Source of the DNA: OMOG01 sp041485845
GTDB lineage: Bacteria; Acidobacteriota; Terriglobia; Bryobacterales; Bryobacteraceae
DNA length: 8,894 bases
Direction: 5' to 3'
NCBI GenBank assembly: GCA_041485845.1
Contig: JBGPKH010000364.1
Coordinates: 1-8,894, forward strand
Part shown: piece after piece, positions 6,870-8,894 of the stretch
Numbering within the stretch: the first letter of the stretch is position 1
Layout: each line of letters begins with the position of its first letter
Program-made: the position numbers and the translations under genes
The notes under the pieces: model-generated
What the model was told of the DNA's origin: nothing
Database searches by the model: none
What the model saw: the letters and a program-made list of their open reading frames with translations, nothing else

Positions 6870-6989
6870 CTTGATTTCAGTATGCGCCGGTCCGAAATTC
6901 CTGTCAATAGGCGGATTGTGTTTCTTTTGTTTTTTTACCGCCACCGGCTTCCGGTTGCCTCCAAACACGCCAAAATAAAGGATACCAGA
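6870..6989. other. Divergent intergenic region between feoA and the acetyltransferase gene
   Basis: This 120-base region holds the feoAB promoter, a run of seven T on the plus strand (6930-6936), and the small inverted repeat ACCGG-CTT-CCGGT (6943-6955). I see no convincing plus-strand promoter for the acetyltransferase gene. Its ribosome-binding site is AAGGA at 6978-6982. Confidence 0.6.
6879..6907 (-). promoter_or_regulatory. Predicted sigma-70-type promoter for feoAB
   Basis: On the minus strand a perfect TTGACA (plus-strand 6902-6907) is separated by 17 bases from CATACT (6879-6884), which matches four of six bases of the -10 consensus. Transcription would begin near 6872, leaving about three bases before the feoA ATG at 6869. 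An inverted pair ATTTC/GAAAT (6874-6878 and 6894-6898) flanks the -10 and could be an operator. No clear Fur box is seen. Confidence 0.55.
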
Positions 6990-7442
6990 ATGGCTAAGCA
7001 ATATTCCGTCCGCAAAATACGTGCTTCGGACCTCGACCGCATTCTCCGGATCGAACACGCCAGTTTCGGAAAAGATGCCTACGATCGCAACTTGTTTGCA
7101 GAATTCCTCCACAAATGCGGGGACCTGTTTCTGGTGGCCGAACGCGGGCGGCGTGTTTGCGGGTATATGGTTACCTGCATTGGCGGGAGGCCCGGCCGCG
7201 CGGAGCTCGTCTCCGTCGCGGTGGACCCGGACGAGCGCGGCAAGGGAGCGGCTTCGGCCCTGATGGCGAGCACCCTACGCCGCTTGCGGCTCCGTGGCGT
7301 GGAACGCCTGAGTCTCATGGTCAGCGTGACCAACCGCCAGGCCCTGGCGTTCTACGAAAAGTATGGCTTTCATAAGATGAGGATCGTGCGCGGGTACTAC
7401 GAAGGAAAAGCCGACGGCTGGCTCATGACCAAAACGCTGTAA
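6990..7442 (+). CDS. GNAT-family N-acetyltransferase, RimI-like
   Basis: This 150-residue single-domain GNAT enzyme transfers an acetyl group from acetyl-CoA. The acetyl-CoA-binding motif A is seen as VSVAVDPDERGKGAASALM (74-92), with the RGKGA pyrophosphate loop at 83-87. Motif B follows as TNRQALAFYEKYGF (114-127) with N115 and Y122. The C-terminal YYEGKADGWLM matches the end of RimI-type proteins that acetylate protein N-termini such as ribosomal protein S18. However, the glutamate that RimI uses as general base (in LEVR) is replaced by methionine (LMVSVTN, M110), so the target may differ and I give no symbol. The start ATG 6990 has AAGGA seven bases upstream. The open frame continues further upstream across the feoA region by chance, and those starts lack support. 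It is transcribed away from feoAB. Its stop lies inside a strong Shine-Dalgarno sequence that leads to the next frame. Confidence 0.9.
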   Translation: MAKQYSVRKIRASDLDRILRIEHASFGKDAYDRNLFAEFLHKCGDLFLVAERGRRVCGYMVTCIGGRPGRAELVSVAVDPDERGKGAASALMASTLRRLRLRGVERLSLMVSVTNRQALAFYEKYGFHKMRIVRGYYEGKADGWLMTKTL

Positions 7443-7560
7443 GGAGAAAACGTGAGTCACAAGTTCTGGCGGAAAATTTTCTGTTTAATTTCAATCACTT
7501 CCGGACCTGATCCCCCGCAATCGAATCGACAGCATGGTACCTCGGAATTAGGAGAAGATC
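7441..7560 (+). other. Short GTG-started frame with strong ribosome-binding site; possible leader peptide or gene remnant
   Basis: AAGGAG (7441-7446) overlaps the acetyltransferase stop and sits five bases before GTG 7452. The frame begins MSHKFWRKIFCLISI and runs to 7916, but from 7561 it lies out of frame over the ATPase gene and becomes proline- and arginine-rich, which marks it as a shadow there. Only the first 36 or so codons lie outside that gene. This patch is richer in A and T than its surroundings. It may be a leader peptide, the stump of a lost gene, or chance. Confidence 0.3.
7550..7554 (+). promoter_or_regulatory. Ribosome-binding site that fixes the ATPase gene start
   Basis: AGGAG lies six bases before ATG 7561. 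It supports this start for the terminal ATPase gene, whose frame is otherwise hard to judge in this C-rich sequence. Confidence 0.75.
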
Positions 7561-8894
7561 ATGCCGAAATCCTCGATCGCCCCCACCCGCGCGTTGGCGA
7601 GCCTGACGGCCATCGCCCAGAGCGCCGAACCTTTCACTTCCTTCGACGGCCAGGCCTTCGTCCGCTTCCCGGTCCCCGCTTCCGGCGGTTTCTACATCCT
7701 CCCCCTCCGCTCAAGCGCTTTTCGCCATTGGTTCTTCTACGAGTTCTACGGCCGCTTCGACACCCTCCCCTCCACCCAGGCCTTCCACGCCCTCCTCAAT
7801 CTCCTGGAAGCCCAGGCCAACCTCAAAGCCGACAACCAGCGATTCACCGTCGACCGCCGCGTCACTTCCCTCGGCCCCCGTATCGCTCCTCAAAAAATCC
7901 TCCTCGACCTCGCTGATCCCCACGCCCACTTCGTCGAAATCTCCCCCGGCGCCTGGAAAGTGACGGCCGGTCCCGGTGTCCTCCTCCAAACCTCCCGCTC
8001 CACCATCTCCCTTCCCACGCCCGTCCCCTCCGATGCCGGCGCGCCCTCCCCCCTGGACACGCTCCGCTCCTGCCTCAACCTCCCCTCCCGCTCCGCCTGG
8101 CTCCGCTGCCTCGCCTGGCTCCTGGCCGCCTGCCGCCCCTCCGGACCCTTCCCCTTCCTCATCCTCCAGGGCCCTCCCGGCTCCGGCAAAACCTGCGCCG
8201 CCCGCATCCTCCGCTCCCTCATCGATCCCACCACCTCGCCCCTCACCCCGATCCCTTCCACTGTAAACGCACTCCACACCGTCGCCCGCCACAACTGGAT
8301 CCTCGCCTTCGACCACATCTCCAGTCTCTCGCCGCCGCTCACCGATGCCCTCTGCCGTCTCTCCTCCGGCGTCGGTGCGTCCGTCCCGGAGACCGCGGGC
8401 CGCGACCCCGAACCCCTCCAGCAATACTACCGGCGGCCTGTCCTACTTACCGTCACCGAGGATTGGTCCTGCCCTGCCGCGATGACCGAATGCGCCCTCA
8501 TCGTCGATCTCCCGCGCCTCCCGCCCGAGTGTCGCCGCATCGAAGCCGGCCTCCTCACAGTCTTCGAGGATGCTTGGCCCGCTATCCTCGGGGCGCTCTG
8601 TTCCGCCGTCGCCACCGCCCTCCAGCGCATGCCCCAAGTGAACTCGCCCACCGGGCGATGCGCCGATGCCCTCGCCTGGGCCGTGGCCGCCAGTCCCGAG
8701 CTGGGCTGCACCGGGGAGGAAATGCGCCAAGCCTTCGACCCGCCGCCGCCGCCCCACGCCATGGTCGTAGCCGTCCGCACCCTCATCGAACAGCGTCGCC
8801 GCTGGACCGGCACCGCCACAGAACTCCTGGAACTTCTGGGCCCGGCGCTCTCCTGCCCCACGCCCAGGGTCGTCTCGCATCAGCTCAGAACCTG
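7561..8894 (+). CDS. P-loop ATPase of unknown role, helicase/primase-associated type (3' end outside window)
   Basis: The frame stays open for 444 codons from ATG 7561 to the window edge, so the gene is cut. Residues 1-200 have no motif I recognise. They contain an aromatic-rich HWFFYEFYGRF stretch and an LLDLADPHAHFVEI segment like the regulatory part found before phage-type ATPases. Walker A is LQGPPGSGKT (G204-T211). A Walker B-like strand ends in WILAFDHIS with D251, where His follows Asp instead of the usual acidic residue. Downstream RRPVLLTVTEDW and ALIVDLPRLP resemble sensor and late-core elements of primase-helicase or VirE-like ATPases. Codon use is extreme, with C at most third positions (CTC, TCC, CCC, GCC), so the minus strand also shows long false frames here. 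It may belong to an accessory or prophage-derived family common in Solibacteres, a statement from memory. Function unknown. Confidence 0.82.
   Translation, partial: MPKSSIAPTRALASLTAIAQSAEPFTSFDGQAFVRFPVPASGGFYILPLRSSAFRHWFFYEFYGRFDTLPSTQAFHALLNLLEAQANLKADNQRFTVDRRVTSLGPRIAPQKILLDLADPHAHFVEISPGAWKVTAGPGVLLQTSRSTISLPTPVPSDAGAPSPLDTLRSCLNLPSRSAWLRCLAWLLAACRPSGPFPFLILQGPPGSGKTCAARILRSLIDPTTSPLTPIPSTVNALHTVARHNWILAFDHISSLSPPLTDALCRLSSGVGASVPETAGRDPEPLQQYYRRPVLLTVTEDWSCPAAMTECALIVDLPRLPPECRRIEAGLLTVFEDAWPAILGALCSAVATALQRMPQVNSPTGRCADALAWAVAASPELGCTGEEMRQAFDPPPPPHAMVVAVRTLIEQRRRWTGTATELLELLGPALSCPTPRVVSHQLRT

Noticed and set aside
6930..6955. T-run and hairpin as an intrinsic terminator
   Set aside because: On the plus strand the T-run comes before the hairpin, and on the minus strand the hairpin is followed by A rather than T.
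4645..6978. Very long plus-strand open frame (777 codons) opposite feoB
   Set aside because: It is antisense to feoB and feoA, which have complete family motifs. The translation is low-complexity, rich in Arg, His, Gln and Pro, as expected for a shadow of a high-GC gene.
7711..8880. Gly/Glu-rich minus-strand frames opposite the terminal ATPase gene
   Set aside because: They arise from C-ending codons on the plus strand, where a Walker A motif and a good ribosome-binding site support the plus-strand gene.
1..8894. CRISPR array, tRNA, rRNA, transposase or tyrosine/serine recombinase
   Set aside because: No regularly spaced repeats, no tRNA- or rRNA-like sequence and no recombinase motifs were seen in any frame.

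Overview
The window is high-GC bacterial DNA with tight gene packing and looks chromosomal. The terminal ATPase gene, with its extreme C-at-wobble codon use, and the GGCTGAAGCCC-type intergenic palindromes fit an acidobacterium of the Solibacteres/Bryobacterales kind. That placement is an inference from style and memory, not from a marker gene.

Bases 2-4413 hold a compact four-gene plus-strand operon. It contains the C-terminal part of a DNA cytosine-5 methyltransferase, an HD-superfamily metal-dependent hydrolase, a 602-residue AAA+/ORC-CDC6-like ATPase, and a 331-residue protein of no family I can name. The genes overlap by 8, 4 and 4 bases, so translation is probably coupled and the products are probably made together. 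A DNA modification enzyme, a P-loop switch ATPase and a nuclease/phosphohydrolase-type effector side by side is the usual layout of a prokaryotic conflict (anti-phage) system. Two details make this one notable. The ATPase ends in a sliding-clamp-binding-like peptide (QLALF). The fourth protein is an internal tandem duplication of a Rossmann-like unit with a CARF-reminiscent motif layout, which suggests a sensor. Codon use here is more mixed and less GC-rich than in the flanking genes, consistent with acquisition by transfer.

Bases 4414-4668 are non-coding, with a cluster of short palindromes and a direct repeat (REP-like) between two convergent units.

Bases 4669-6869 (minus strand) carry feoA and feoB, the ferrous iron uptake pair, overlapping by ATGA. 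A good sigma-70-like promoter lies almost on top of the feoA start and predicts a nearly leaderless message. FeoB has an unusual N-terminal CxxCxxC.

Bases 6990-7442 (plus strand) encode a RimI-like GNAT acetyltransferase, divergent from feoAB. Its stop codon is fused to a strong Shine-Dalgarno sequence that leads into a short GTG-started frame of uncertain meaning. From 7561 to the window edge runs a P-loop ATPase gene, open for 444 codons, cut by the window end.

No rRNA, tRNA, CRISPR array, transposase or complete insertion sequence was seen.
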